A stretch of DNA of 64,000 nt from CAVRXQ01 sp963849105. GTDB taxonomy: Bacteria; Actinomycetota; Acidimicrobiia; Acidimicrobiales; Bog-793. Positions 24,890-33,435 of this stretch are shown here, piece after piece (position 1 is the first letter of the stretch; every line of letters begins with the position of its first letter). Made by a program: the position numbers and the translations under genes. Below the pieces are notes generated by a model. It was not told where the DNA came from and searched no databases. It saw only the letters and a program-made list of their open reading frames with translations. The stretch covers positions 124,001 through 188,000 of the forward strand of contig CAWKGD010000002.1 in the NCBI GenBank assembly GCA_963849105.1, in the 5' to 3' direction.

Positions 24890-27358
24890 TCAGACGACGA
24901 TGTTGACGAGCCGCGGCGGTTTAGTGACGATGCGGCGGGGCTCGTTGCCGCCCAGGTGGTGGACGACCGCCGAAGAGGCGAGCGCCAAGTCGATGAGCTC
25001 TGCTTCGGAGATCGATGCCTCGACACGGATTCGGTCGCGGACCTTGCCGTTCACCTGGATGACGAGCGTCACCGACTCCTCGGTCAGAAGCTCGGGATCA
25101 GCGAGGGGCCAGGCTTGCTGATGGACGTGTCCGCCGTTGCGCTTCTCCCACGCTTCGGCCGCGAGGTGCGGTGCCATCGGCGCGAGGAGCTTCAACAGCA
25201 CGTCGATCGACTCGTCGACGACGGATCGGTCGACATCTGAGCGCAAAGCCTGCACGATCGCGCGGCGAAGTTCGCGGACCCGGGCGACGGCGGTGTTGAA
25301 CTCGTAGCGACCGAAGTCCTGGGTAACCGCGTCGATCACCCTGTGCGTCTCGCGCCGCAGCGTCGTCACGTCGATCGCGCCCGCGGAGCGCCCGTCGCCT
25401 TCGGTCTCCTGCGCGACCGAGCCGGTGTCCGTTGCGAGCTGCCAGACCTGGCGCAAAAAACGCGACCCGCCGTCGATCATCTCGTTGGACTGATCGCTCC
25501 AGTCGAAGTCGTCGACCGCCGGCGCGACCGAGAGGTGGAACAGCCGCAGCGCGTCGGCTCCGACGGTCTCGAAGTACTCGTTCGGGGCTATGACGTTTCC
25601 CTTCGACTTCGACATCGCCCGCCCGCCGAGGCGGATCATCCCCTGGCAGAACAGCTGCGTGAACGGCTCGCGGATCTCCGGCGGCGCGAGCCCAAGGTCG
25701 CCGAGTGCCCTTGTGTAAAAGCGCGCGTAGAGCAGGTGCAGGATGGCGTGGGTGATGCCGCCGATGTACTGATCGACGGGCATGAAATGACGCGCCGCCT
25801 CCAAGTCGACCGGCTCTACATGGTCCTTCGGTGAGCACATCCGCAGGAAGTACCAGGACGAGTCGACGAAGGTGTCCATCGTGTCGGTCTCGCGCCGCGC
25901 CGGTCCACCGCAGCGCGGACAGTCGACGTGCAGGAATCCCTCGTGGTGGTTGAGCGGCGACTCGCCGGTCGGCGTGAACTCGACGTCGTCGGGCAAAAGG
26001 ACCGGGAGCGCCGACTCCGGCAAGGGGACGACGCCGTCGGCGTCGCAGTAGACGACGGGGATCGGACAACCCCAGTAGCGCTGCCGGCTGATCAGCCAGT
26101 CGCGCAGGCGGTACTGGACGTGGGGCTTACCGGCGTCCCGGCCGACGAGCCACTCGACGGCGGCCTGTTTCGCGCGTTCGACGTCGAGTCCGTCCATGAA
26201 GCCGCTGTTGATCTTTTCCCCGGGTCCGGTCCACGCGCCGCCTTCGAAATCGCTCGGCGGCTCGACGGTGTGAATGACGGGAAGGCCGTGGATCGTCGCG
26301 AACTCAAAGTCGCGCTCGTCCTCCCCGGGTACGGCCATGATCGCGCCGGTGCCGTAGGTCGAGATGACGTACTCGGCGACGTAGATCGGGATGCGCTCGC
26401 CGTTGAAGGGGTTGATCGCAAAGCTCCCCGTCGGCGCGCCGCGCTTTTGCGCCGCGTCGTCGGCCATGCGCTTTACGTCGGTCTCGGTCGAGGCGGCGCG
26501 CCGCAGTTCGGCGACCTGTTCGGCGTTGTCGCCCGTCGTGAGCTCGTCGACGAGCGGGTGTTCCGGCGCGAGAGCGAGGAAGGTCGCCCCGAACCCGGTG
26601 TCGGGGCGCGTCGTGAAGACCTCGATTGCAAGCTCGACATGACCCTCGATCGGGAAGCGCAGGCGGGCGCCAACGGAGCGGCCGATCCAGTTGCGCTGCA
26701 TCGTCTTCACCTTCTCGGGCCAGTCGAGCCAATCGAGCGAAGTGAGTAGATCGTCGGCGTAGTTCGTGATGCGCAAGAACCACTGCTCCAAGAGCCGCCG
26801 CTCGACGAGGTCGCCCGAGCGCTCGCAGGTGCCGTCGGAAAGAACCTGTTCGTTGGCGAGGACCGTGTGGCACCCCGGGCACCAGTTCACCATCGCCTTC
26901 GCGCGGTAGGCGAGGCCGGCTTCCAAAAAGCGCAAAAAAATCAGCTGGTTGAATCGCATGTACTCCGGATCGTGACTGCGCACCTCGCGGCGCCAGTCGT
27001 AGACGGCGCCGAGGCGGATCACGCTCGAGCGCAACTCCTCGATCCGCGCTTCGCTCCATTCGCGCGGATGGCGCCCCCCACCCTTGATCGCCGCGTTCTC
27101 GGCCGGGAGGCCGAACGAGTCGAATCCGAACGGAGAGAGGACCCCGTAGCCCTGCATCGTCCGGAAGCGGACGAGCGTGTCGCCGAAGGTGTAATTGCGG
27201 ATGTGGCCCTGGTGGGCGGGCCCACTTGGGTACGGGTACATGCAGAGCACGTAATAAGCAGTGCGCGGATCGTCTCCGTCGATCTCGTAGGTGCCCTCTT
27301 CGGCCCAGCGCCGCTGCCAGCGCTCTTCGACTGACTTGAAGTCGTATGGCTCGACCAT
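24890..27358 (-). CDS. leuS: Leucyl-tRNA synthetase
   Basis: A class I synthetase of 822 residues from ATG 27356-27358 (MVEPYDFKSVEERWQ). The HIGH-like site is YPSGPAHQGHIRNYTFGD and the KMSKS site is AMSKSKGN. The large CP1 editing domain (TTRPDTGFGATFLALAPEHP) and Zn-like knuckle CPGCHT are present, as is the C-terminal VTLVIQVNGKVRDRI typical of bacterial LeuRS. An upstream ATG at 27421 would add 21 residues without family support. No T-box-like leader is evident. Confidence 0.97.
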   Translation of the reverse strand: MVEPYDFKSVEERWQRRWAEEGTYEIDGDDPRTAYYVLCMYPYPSGPAHQGHIRNYTFGDTLVRFRTMQGYGVLSPFGFDSFGLPAENAAIKGGGRHPREWSEARIEELRSSVIRLGAVYDWRREVRSHDPEYMRFNQLIFLRFLEAGLAYRAKAMVNWCPGCHTVLANEQVLSDGTCERSGDLVERRLLEQWFLRITNYADDLLTSLDWLDWPEKVKTMQRNWIGRSVGARLRFPIEGHVELAIEVFTTRPDTGFGATFLALAPEHPLVDELTTGDNAEQVAELRRAASTETDVKRMADDAAQKRGAPTGSFAINPFNGERIPIYVAEYVISTYGTGAIMAVPGEDERDFEFATIHGLPVIHTVEPPSDFEGGAWTGPGEKINSGFMDGLDVERAKQAAVEWLVGRDAGKPHVQYRLRDWLISRQRYWGCPIPVVYCDADGVVPLPESALPVLLPDDVEFTPTGESPLNHHEGFLHVDCPRCGGPARRETDTMDTFVDSSWYFLRMCSPKDHVEPVDLEAARHFMPVDQYIGGITHAILHLLYARFYTRALGDLGLAPPEIREPFTQLFCQGMIRLGGRAMSKSKGNVIAPNEYFETVGADALRLFHLSVAPAVDDFDWSDQSNEMIDGGSRFLRQVWQLATDTGSVAQETEGDGRSAGAIDVTTLRRETHRVIDAVTQDFGRYEFNTAVARVRELRRAIVQALRSDVDRSVVDESIDVLLKLLAPMAPHLAAEAWEKRNGGHVHQQAWPLADPELLTEESVTLVIQVNGKVRDRIRVEASISEAELIDLALASSAVVHHLGGNEPRRIVTKPPRLVNIVV

Positions 27359-27463
27359 CGAAAAAGGGTACCTACCAGGAGAGACCGACCTAATCGCCGA
27401 TCCTTCTCGGGTGCAGATCAATCCTGGAGATCAGGTTGCCGCTGGTAGATTGCCTCGCGTAGC

Positions 27464-27537
27464 GGGGGCGTAGCTCAGTTGGTAGAGCGCTTGACTGGCA
27501 GTCAAGAGGTTCGGGGGTTCGAGTCCCCTCGCCTCCA
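27464..27537 (+). tRNA. tRNA-Ala (GGC)
   Basis: The full cloverleaf is visible: acceptor GGGGGCG pairing with CGCCTCC, including the G3-U70 pair that identifies alanine tRNAs, D arm GCTC/GAGC, anticodon stem CTTGA/TCAAG with loop CTGGCAG (anticodon GGC), T arm with GGTTCGAGTCC, and discriminator A. CCA is not encoded. Its 3' 43 nt serve as the left attachment site of the island. Confidence 0.96.
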
Positions 27538-27538
27538 C
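27495..27538 (+). repeat. Left attachment site (attL) in tRNA-Ala
   Basis: A 44-bp segment from the anticodon loop to one base past the tRNA end is repeated without a mismatch at 59505-59548. Position and length fit the crossover region used by tyrosine integrases in tRNA genes. Confidence 0.9.
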
Positions 27539-27580
27539 TAAATGCCCTATGTCCCATTGAGTGGACCAGACGATTGGTTC

Positions 27581-27835
27581 CTAGTCCGAGCCGTTCGCAG
27601 GCACCAGGTGCAAGATTTTGGACAAAGATGTCCGCGTTAGCGAGGAGCCTGCGAGAGCGATTGATTCTTTTGAGCGGTTTAGCCAGATGAAGTAGCTCGA
27701 CTGGCCGCGTACTGTCTCGTCATAATTGCGCGCGAAATCGCCCGTATCAGGCCGCTCAACCTCGATAACCCGGTCGCCGAGGTCCGCCATGCGCCGCAAC
27801 CGCTTGTTCAAGACTGACGACGGTGATGCCGTCAA
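27581..27835 (-). pseudogene. Remnant of a family III (CaiB/BaiF) CoA-transferase
   Basis: The 84-codon frame contains the N-terminal family motif ADLGDRVIEVERPDTGDF and QSSYFIWLNRSKESIAL, which align with the first 80 residues of CaiB/BaiF enzymes (compare LADLGAKVIKIERPGSGD in the intact gene at 57452). The preceding GPYCT stretch is missing and the rest of the protein is absent, with unrelated sequence before the stop. It sits 43 bp from attL, so it was probably cut by the recombination that set the island edge. It overlaps the upstream gene stop by 4 bp. Confidence 0.7.
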
Positions 27836-29076
27836 GAGGCAGTGCCACTCATCCTTCTACTCAAGTCGATGCTGCGAGTGCGATCTGAGAGTTCTGTGCT
27901 TAGCAATCGACGCGCCGACTTCCAGTTCACGTCCTCGAGTAGACGAGGTACGTCCTCACCACAGTTGGAAAGCTTTGCTGCCAGTTCGCCTGACTCCGCC
28001 GGTCGACCAGGAGCGCCTGGCGGCAGCGTTAGCTGACTCGATCGCACCTCGCCGTTGGCGAGAACGATTTCAACATCCACGTAGCCCGCTAGGAGCGAGT
28101 CTCCGCCGGGTGAGGTGTGGACCTCGACCCGACCGATAAGTTCCTGAGCTTCGGGCCGCAAAACTGCATCGTCGGTGAAACTCGAGAGCCCCGGATAGCC
28201 GTCAAGGATGACAGCTCCAATCGCATATTCCAGACTGAATTTCCCTTCGAGGGCAGTTCTGGGCTTGCGGTGGATCAGTGGCCGAATCGTCGCTTCGGGC
28301 GTTCGTACGGAAATACGTTCGACCTGACCAGGATCGATGCCTTCGCATCTCAAGTTCCGTGTAGCGGCGATGGGACGCTGAAGAGCGTAGCAACAGGGGA
28401 AAATCTTCACGGCTAGACCTCCAGGTACCGCCGGGCCGCCAAGGTCGAGACGTTCGCGGTCGCCCCCGACTAGCTCAAACCATTGATCGAATGCCCCGAA
28501 ATCGACCGATGCACCCCTCTTCACGAGTCGCGCCGCACGTACGCCCGCTTCGGCGGCGAAGCCGACCTGCAACGCCTTCGCGTCCGACCCGAAGGCTCGC
28601 TGAACTCCGCCCGCGGCCGGCACCGCGAGAGCTATCGCGCTCGCGATTTCGTCGCGGCCCATACCGAAGGAAACTGCAGCCGCCGCCGCTGCTGCAGGAG
28701 CGCCGGCCGTGCAGGTCGCATGCCAGCCGTGGGAGTAGTGCGACCAACCGAGAGCACTGCCGAGTCGAGCCATTACTCCGGCCCCTGCTAAGTAAGCGCG
28801 TTGGCCACCTCCGCTGGCGAGAACCGCCGGCACACAGATGACACTTACGTGAGTGGTCGACTGCAGGTGGAGATCGTCGAAGTCGAGGACGTGTCCGAGG
28901 GCCGCCCATCTCAGAGCATCGGGAAGGCCGCCAACCACCGACCGCAACGGTTGATCGCGCGCAGCAAACGTCGTTGCGAGCGTGTCAATGAGGGAGCGCG
29001 TGGCGAGCGCGCCGTCTTGCTCAGTTGTCCGAAACTCGGTCGCCCAGGACGCTAGCTCCAGCGCGACCGGCCTCAT
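27832..29076 (-). CDS. MmgE/PrpD family protein
   Basis: This 414-residue protein has the family pattern of MmgE/PrpD (2-methylcitrate dehydratase, also aconitate decarboxylase and imidodisuccinase relatives): ALGHVLDFDDLH with the conserved D-D, HVSVICVPAVLASG, SHYSHGWHATCTAG, AAGVRAARL-like helix, and KIFPCCYALQRPIAA. It starts at ATG 29076. Reactions in this family are beta-eliminations, decarboxylations or isomerisations of carboxylates. The substrate here is unknown. It was probably co-transcribed with the CoA-transferase that is now a remnant. Confidence 0.85.
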   Translation of the reverse strand: MRPVALELASWATEFRTTEQDGALATRSLIDTLATTFAARDQPLRSVVGGLPDALRWAALGHVLDFDDLHLQSTTHVSVICVPAVLASGGGQRAYLAGAGVMARLGSALGWSHYSHGWHATCTAGAPAAAAAAAVSFGMGRDEIASAIALAVPAAGGVQRAFGSDAKALQVGFAAEAGVRAARLVKRGASVDFGAFDQWFELVGGDRERLDLGGPAVPGGLAVKIFPCCYALQRPIAATRNLRCEGIDPGQVERISVRTPEATIRPLIHRKPRTALEGKFSLEYAIGAVILDGYPGLSSFTDDAVLRPEAQELIGRVEVHTSPGGDSLLAGYVDVEIVLANGEVRSSQLTLPPGAPGRPAESGELAAKLSNCGEDVPRLLEDVNWKSARRLLSTELSDRTRSIDLSRRMSGTAS

Positions 29077-29601
29077 CTCGAACCGTCGACATCCGCGGCA
29101 GCGTGTTCCGACGAGCAGGGTCCCGGCGACGCTGGACTCTCTGCCGCGCGCCGCCTTATCGTGGAGACTACGAAACTCCGAGCTTCCACGTCACAGCCTC
29201 TCCCAGGGCTAGTCATGGGCTGACGCTACCCAAAAAGTCCCGACGAGCTTCTCTCATTCAGCCAACTGCTGAACCCACGGGTCGCTCGCCTGCCGAAGAA
29301 AGCAGCACGCCTTCCTCCTTGACCAAAGGAAGCAAAGGCCTACCGTCGACGCGGCGAGGCAGAAATGTCGGCCCGGAGCGCGAAGACCAACGCACAGGTC
29401 CGGAAGGACGGCGCGGTCACGCTCTACGGGATCTGCGGACTGAAAGCCGCATGTCCCAGCCTCCTCGTGCCCGAGGTCGAGCTCTACGTCAACGCCCGTC
29501 ACGGAGCTCAATGAAGGGGATCGGCCTCGCGGTCCCCAAGGGCGACCGTGCAGCGGTGACGAGATTCCTCGAGGGAGACGCCCTCGAGCGAATCCATGGA
29601 G
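29077..29601. other. Intergenic stretch with one possible small gene
   Basis: No recognisable gene is present. A 49-codon plus-strand frame from ATG 29365 to TGA 29512-29514 has high third-position GC and begins MSARSAKTNAQVRK, but it has no known family and only a weak SD (GAGGC). The arginine-rich frames on both strands here look like chance openings in GC-rich DNA. Confidence 0.4.
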
Positions 29602-30768
29602 TCAGAACGACCGCGGCAAGCCCAGGACGTGCTCGCCGATGTAGGAGAGGATTAGATTGGTGGAGATGGGGGCTACCTGGTAAAGGCGCGTTTCCCGGAA
29701 TTTCCGCTCGACGTCGTATTCGTCCACGAATCCGTAACCGCCGTGGGTCTGCAGGGCGACATTGGCCGCCTCCCACGAAGCATCAGCTGCAAGCAGCTTG
29801 GCCATATTCGCTTCTGATCCACATTGTTCACCTGCGTCGAACAAGTCGGCGGCACGCCACCGCATCAAGTCAGCTGCCTCGACGTGAACGTGCGCGCGGG
29901 CGATCGGAAACTGGATGCCCTGATTCTGGCCGATGGGCCTGCCAAAAACCTCCCGCTCTCGCGCGTATCGAGCCGCCCGCTCCACGAACCACTTGCCGTC
30001 GCCGATGCACTCTGCCGCTATCAGGATCCGCTCTGCGTTCATGCCGTCCAGGATGTACCGGAAGCCGCAGCCTTCTTCGCCGATCAGACTCGAGGCTGGG
30101 ATGACCACTTCGTCGAAGAACACCTCGTTGGTCTCGTGGTTGATCATCGTGCGAAGTGGATGGACCGCGAGTCCATCGGAGATCTCGCGCAAGTCCACCA
30201 CGAAGACTGACAAACCGTCCGACCTCCGCTCTACTCGCTCGCGCGGTGTCGTGCGAGCCAGCAGGATCATTAAGTCCGAATGCTGGACGCGCGACGTAAA
30301 GACCTTCTGGCCATTCACCACGTAGTGATCGCCGGTCCGGACAGCGGTCGTTGAGATCGCCGTCGTGTCAGTGCCGGCAGTGGGCTCAGTAACGGCGAAG
30401 GCCTGAAGGCGCAGTTCGCCGCTTGCGATTTCCGGGAGGTAAGCGCGCTTCTGCTCCTCTGTCCCGTGTCGAAGCAGGGTACCCATCGTGTACATCTGCG
30501 CGTGCACTGCGGCAGCGTTGCCTCCGCATCTGTGTATCTCCTCGAGGACAACCGAGGCGTCTCCGATCCCCAGCCCAAGACCGCCGTACTCGCCGGGCAC
30601 GAGCGCCCCGAGCATGCCGTTGGCGGTCATCTCCCTCACGAACGCTTCCGGATACGAGCGCGAGTGGTCGAGTTCCCGCCAGTAAGTATCGGGGAAGTCC
30701 GCGCAGATGCGTCGGACGGCCCTTTGGAGGTCTTGGCGAAGCTCCGCCATCTCACTCGTCGCTGTCAC
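29602..30768 (-). CDS. Acyl-CoA dehydrogenase
   Basis: The 388-residue flavoprotein starts at GTG 30768, with AAAGG 8 nt upstream. Family motifs are the FAD/substrate segment QAFAVTEPTAGTDTTAIS, FTSRVQHSDLM, GEEGCGFRYILDGMNAERI, the QxxQ-like FGRPIGQNQGIQFPIA and QTHGGYGFVDEYDVERKFR. Where most members carry the catalytic Glu (EGT near the C-terminus) this one reads RLYQVAPISTN, as in a subset whose base is elsewhere. It would introduce a double bond in a CoA thioester with ETF as electron acceptor. Only an ETF fragment is found in the island. Confidence 0.9.
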   Translation of the reverse strand: MTATSEMAELRQDLQRAVRRICADFPDTYWRELDHSRSYPEAFVREMTANGMLGALVPGEYGGLGLGIGDASVVLEEIHRCGGNAAAVHAQMYTMGTLLRHGTEEQKRAYLPEIASGELRLQAFAVTEPTAGTDTTAISTTAVRTGDHYVVNGQKVFTSRVQHSDLMILLARTTPRERVERRSDGLSVFVVDLREISDGLAVHPLRTMINHETNEVFFDEVVIPASSLIGEEGCGFRYILDGMNAERILIAAECIGDGKWFVERAARYAREREVFGRPIGQNQGIQFPIARAHVHVEAADLMRWRAADLFDAGEQCGSEANMAKLLAADASWEAANVALQTHGGYGFVDEYDVERKFRETRLYQVAPISTNLILSYIGEHVLGLPRSF

Positions 30769-31173
30769 CGATCCGACCTTTCTTTCGATGCTCCTCCAAT
30801 AAGGAAAGCCGGCGGCGCGGAAACCCGGCTACGGCATTAATCCTTCAGGGCCCGGCAGAAAGAGATCACCTAGACCTCCGTCCTTGCTGCCCAGGACGTT
30901 TCGACGCCCACCTCCGGCGGCGAGTTTCACCGTCTGAATTCCAATTCACCTGCCCATTCGAATCTTCTGTCGATCGACACCCTGAGGAAGGCGCGAGCGG
31001 AGTAATTGGTCGGGTCATGCCGATCACTCCGTTGTCCAATATGACCGTTGTCGGCTCGAGACGAGCGCGCTTCTCGCAACGGACCGTCGACTCCGAGAGA
31101 GCGCACCGGAGTCGCCTGCGAGCGACCTTGCGGTCGTCCGCACTCGACGCGGCCAAACGACCAAACAAAAGAG
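30769..31173. other. Intergenic stretch, no gene recognised
   Basis: About 400 bp between the acyl-CoA dehydrogenase start and a truncated ligase gene. A minus-strand open stretch (30866-31168) is arginine-rich and unlike any family I know. It may contain decayed sequence from the missing part of the neighbouring synthetase. Confidence 0.4.
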
Positions 31174-31536
31174 TCAGGAATCGTCGAAAAGTGACGTGAC
31201 GATCACAGGCAGCGCCTCGATTGAACGGCGACCCATGGGACCACGAATCGAAGGGTGGGTTACGAACGGTCCGGACCAGGCCATCGCAACCTCGCCAGGC
31301 CGGGTCATCCGGCCCCAGGCGACGCCGGTCGCAAGGCGCCCGGGTGTCCCGCCGGCGGCCAAAGTAGCCAAGTAGCCGACGACCAGGTCCACGGATGAAG
31401 TGCCCAGGATCAGCGCCCGCGCGCCAGCCCGCAGTCCCAGACGGTTGGTTGCGCCGGCCACACTTAGCACCTCATCGTTGAGTTGCGCGAATGTGACCGT
31501 TCGGTCTTTAGCCCTGGCCGATCGGGATAGCTCCAC
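31174..31536 (-). pseudogene. N-terminal fragment of an AMP-dependent acyl-CoA synthetase
   Basis: The first 60 residues match the start of ANL-superfamily ligases: TVTFAQLNDEVLSVAGATNR, LGLRAGARALILGTSSVDLV and GYLATLAAGGTPGRL. Residues after about 70 no longer fit, and the ATP-binding P-loop and the AMP-binding core are missing. A full-length ligase has about 500 residues, so this is a broken gene. It starts 3 bp after the enoyl-CoA hydratase stop, which suggests a former operon for acyl-CoA activation and beta-oxidation. Confidence 0.65.
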
Positions 31537-31539
31537 ATC

Positions 31540-32283
31540 TTAGGTCCCGGCATGCGGTTCGGCGTGTATCCGGTGCCATGACGAAAGCGAGGGACCGTAG
31601 GCCGCCTCGTCCCAGTGCGGGGTGGCGGCAACCGCGCGGAGGTGTCCCTTCATGTCTCTTATCGACGCTCGCGGCATCGCGGCAAGCCGGAAGCAGAGCT
31701 CCCTGACCGCAGCAGAAAGCGCTGGAGGCTCCAAAACGAGGCTCACGAAGCCGATGCTGAGGGCATTCGGCGCCGATACCTCACGGCCGGTCAGCAGCAT
31801 GTCGGTGGCCGTTGAATAACCCAGCGCTCGTGCGAGCCTGGCCACGTCGGTTCGGGTGATGACAATTCCCAAGGTAGCCGCCGGGATGCTGAACTTTGCG
31901 CCCGCCGCCGCCAGGCGGACGTCGGCCGCGGCGGCGATTTCCGTGCCCAGCCCCACCGCTGCCCCGTTGACCGCCACGATCACGGGGCACGGGGCTTCCT
32001 CGAGGGTCCGCAGGAAGGTCTCGACCGCGTCGAGGAACGCCTTCACCTTCGCTTGATCGTTGGCAATGGAGGCGAGCTCCTTCAGGTCGGCGCCTCCGCT
32101 GAAGACGCTGGAGCCAGCTGCCTCGACGACGACCCCGGCTAGCTCCTGGGTTTGGCAGGCCGCATCAACAAACTTCGCAGCGCCCACCAACATGGACATG
32201 GTCCAGGAGTTGGCCTGGGACGGCCGCTCGACGTGGATCCGCGCGACGTGATCCGTGACCGAGCAGGTCAGTGCCTCGGCCAC
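31540..32283 (-). CDS. Enoyl-CoA hydratase/isomerase family protein
   Basis: A crotonase-fold protein of 247 residues from GTG 32281-32283. GAGGAG lies 9 nt upstream of this GTG, which follows the SDR stop by one base; the ATG ten codons earlier has no SD and would overlap the SDR gene by 29 bp. The oxyanion-hole segments are SSVFSGGADLKEL and NGAAVGLGTEIAAAADVRLA. Where hydratases usually have the two catalytic Glu, the residues here are not both evident, so isomerase, hydrolase or lyase activity is as likely as hydration. Confidence 0.85.
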   Translation of the reverse strand: MAEALTCSVTDHVARIHVERPSQANSWTMSMLVGAAKFVDAACQTQELAGVVVEAAGSSVFSGGADLKELASIANDQAKVKAFLDAVETFLRTLEEAPCPVIVAVNGAAVGLGTEIAAAADVRLAAAGAKFSIPAATLGIVITRTDVARLARALGYSTATDMLLTGREVSAPNALSIGFVSLVLEPPALSAAVRELCFRLAAMPRASIRDMKGHLRAVAATPHWDEAAYGPSLSSWHRIHAEPHAGT

Positions 32284-32284
32284 G

Positions 32285-33073
32285 CTAGATGGCTCCTCGG
32301 ATGGCCCCGCCATCCACGTTCACGCAAGAACCAGTGACGTAGCTCGCCCGGTCGGAACAGATGAACGCGACAACGGACGCGACCTCGGCTGGTGTGCCCA
32401 ATCGCCCGAGCGGTATGGATCTTTCATATTCCACCGTATACTCATCGACACGCTGGCCAGCCGCCTTCGCCCAGGTCTCCAGCGCGGTCCGGATCCGGCT
32501 CGTGGCGGTCGCGCCTGGATTGACCGCCACGACCGAAATGCCGTCCGACGCGAGGGCGTCGGCGAAGGTTTTCGTGATATGGAGCAAGGCGGCATTCAGG
32601 CAGCCGAGCACGTAGCCGGGCGTAGGCAACTTGCTTGCCATCCCCACCACGTTGACTATTCGCCCGCTGTGCTGGGCGCGCATCGAAGGAATGACGGCTT
32701 CGATTGCGCGCACATAGCCGAGGACCTTCAATTGGAAGGCGTCGACCCAGTCCTGCTCGCTGAGCTCATCCCAGGCCCCGAAGCGAGAGGTTCCCGCACA
32801 GTTAACGAGAATGTCCACTCCGCCCAGGCTTTGGGCGGCGGTACCGACACCCGCCAGTGCCGAAGCGCGATCCGCCATGTCGCATGGGACAGCTAACGCG
32901 TGCGCGCTTCCCCGTTCTCGTGCGGTGCCCGCCACCTTGTTGAGGGCCCCGTGGTCCCGGCCGATCAGAGCGAGATCCGCCCCCTCGTTTGCCAAAGCCA
33001 AGCTGATTGCCGCACCAATGCCCCTGCTGGCTCCGGTAACGACAGCCCGACGACCGATCAGCTCGAGGTTCAT
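32285..33073 (-). CDS. Short-chain dehydrogenase/reductase
   Basis: A classical SDR of 262 residues from ATG 33073. The cofactor motif is TGASRGIGAAI, the NAG-like motif is NCAGTSRFG, and the C-terminal GTPAEVASVVAFICSD plus SCVNVDGGA is typical. At the active site the usual YxxxK reads GYVLGCLNAALL, with no lysine four residues after the tyrosine, so catalysis may be altered. The start overlaps the cupin gene stop (ATGA). An open frame continues upstream to 33541 but is only the shadow of the cupin and amidohydrolase genes. Confidence 0.88.
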   Translation of the reverse strand: MNLELIGRRAVVTGASRGIGAAISLALANEGADLALIGRDHGALNKVAGTARERGSAHALAVPCDMADRASALAGVGTAAQSLGGVDILVNCAGTSRFGAWDELSEQDWVDAFQLKVLGYVRAIEAVIPSMRAQHSGRIVNVVGMASKLPTPGYVLGCLNAALLHITKTFADALASDGISVVAVNPGATATSRIRTALETWAKAAGQRVDEYTVEYERSIPLGRLGTPAEVASVVAFICSDRASYVTGSCVNVDGGAIRGAI

Positions 33074-33435
33074 CGCGGGCCGTCGAAGACGAGACCGCCG
33101 GCCTCCGGATGCACGAAGTCCAATCGGGGTGGGGCGAAGGCCTCTAGGGTCGTCGCCCCCTCTGCCTCGGTGTACCCACCGTGTTTTACCCCGGGGGGGA
33201 CGTGGATGAAGCTCCCCGGTGTAACCACGGACGTCTCTTCGCCTACCTGAAAGTGAAGCCGGCCTTCGATCACGATGATGAACTGCTCCGCCGGGTGCTC
33301 GTGCAGACCGAAGTGCGTGCGTGGAGCGATCTCCGCGCGAATCAGCTGCAGTCTTGTGCCACTGACCGCCCGAACGGAGTCCCCGGGAAAGACCTCTGTG
33401 GCAGCCAGGTCCGTCCAGTGATGGAAATAGCTCAT
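33070..33435 (-). CDS. Small cupin-domain protein
   Basis: A single cupin barrel of 121 residues. Metal-binding motif 1 is GLHEHPAEQFIIVIEGRLHF and motif 2 is PPGVKHGGYT, giving the usual His/His/Glu/His set. Such small cupins act as dioxygenases, isomerases or ligand-binding proteins. Its overlap by 4 bp with both neighbours (amidohydrolase upstream, SDR downstream) ties it to the same pathway. Confidence 0.85.
   Translation of the reverse strand: MSYFHHWTDLAATEVFPGDSVRAVSGTRLQLIRAEIAPRTHFGLHEHPAEQFIIVIEGRLHFQVGEETSVVTPGSFIHVPPGVKHGGYTEAEGATTLEAFAPPRLDFVHPEAGGLVFDGPR

Noticed and set aside
27359..27463. T-box leader for leuS or a riboswitch before tRNA-Ala
   Set aside because: The stretch is only about 100 bp and shows no T-box sequence or specifier stem.
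29025..30104. 359-codon arginine-rich frame on the plus strand
   Set aside because: It crosses the antisense of acyl-CoA dehydrogenase and has no family resemblance; a chance opening in GC-rich DNA.
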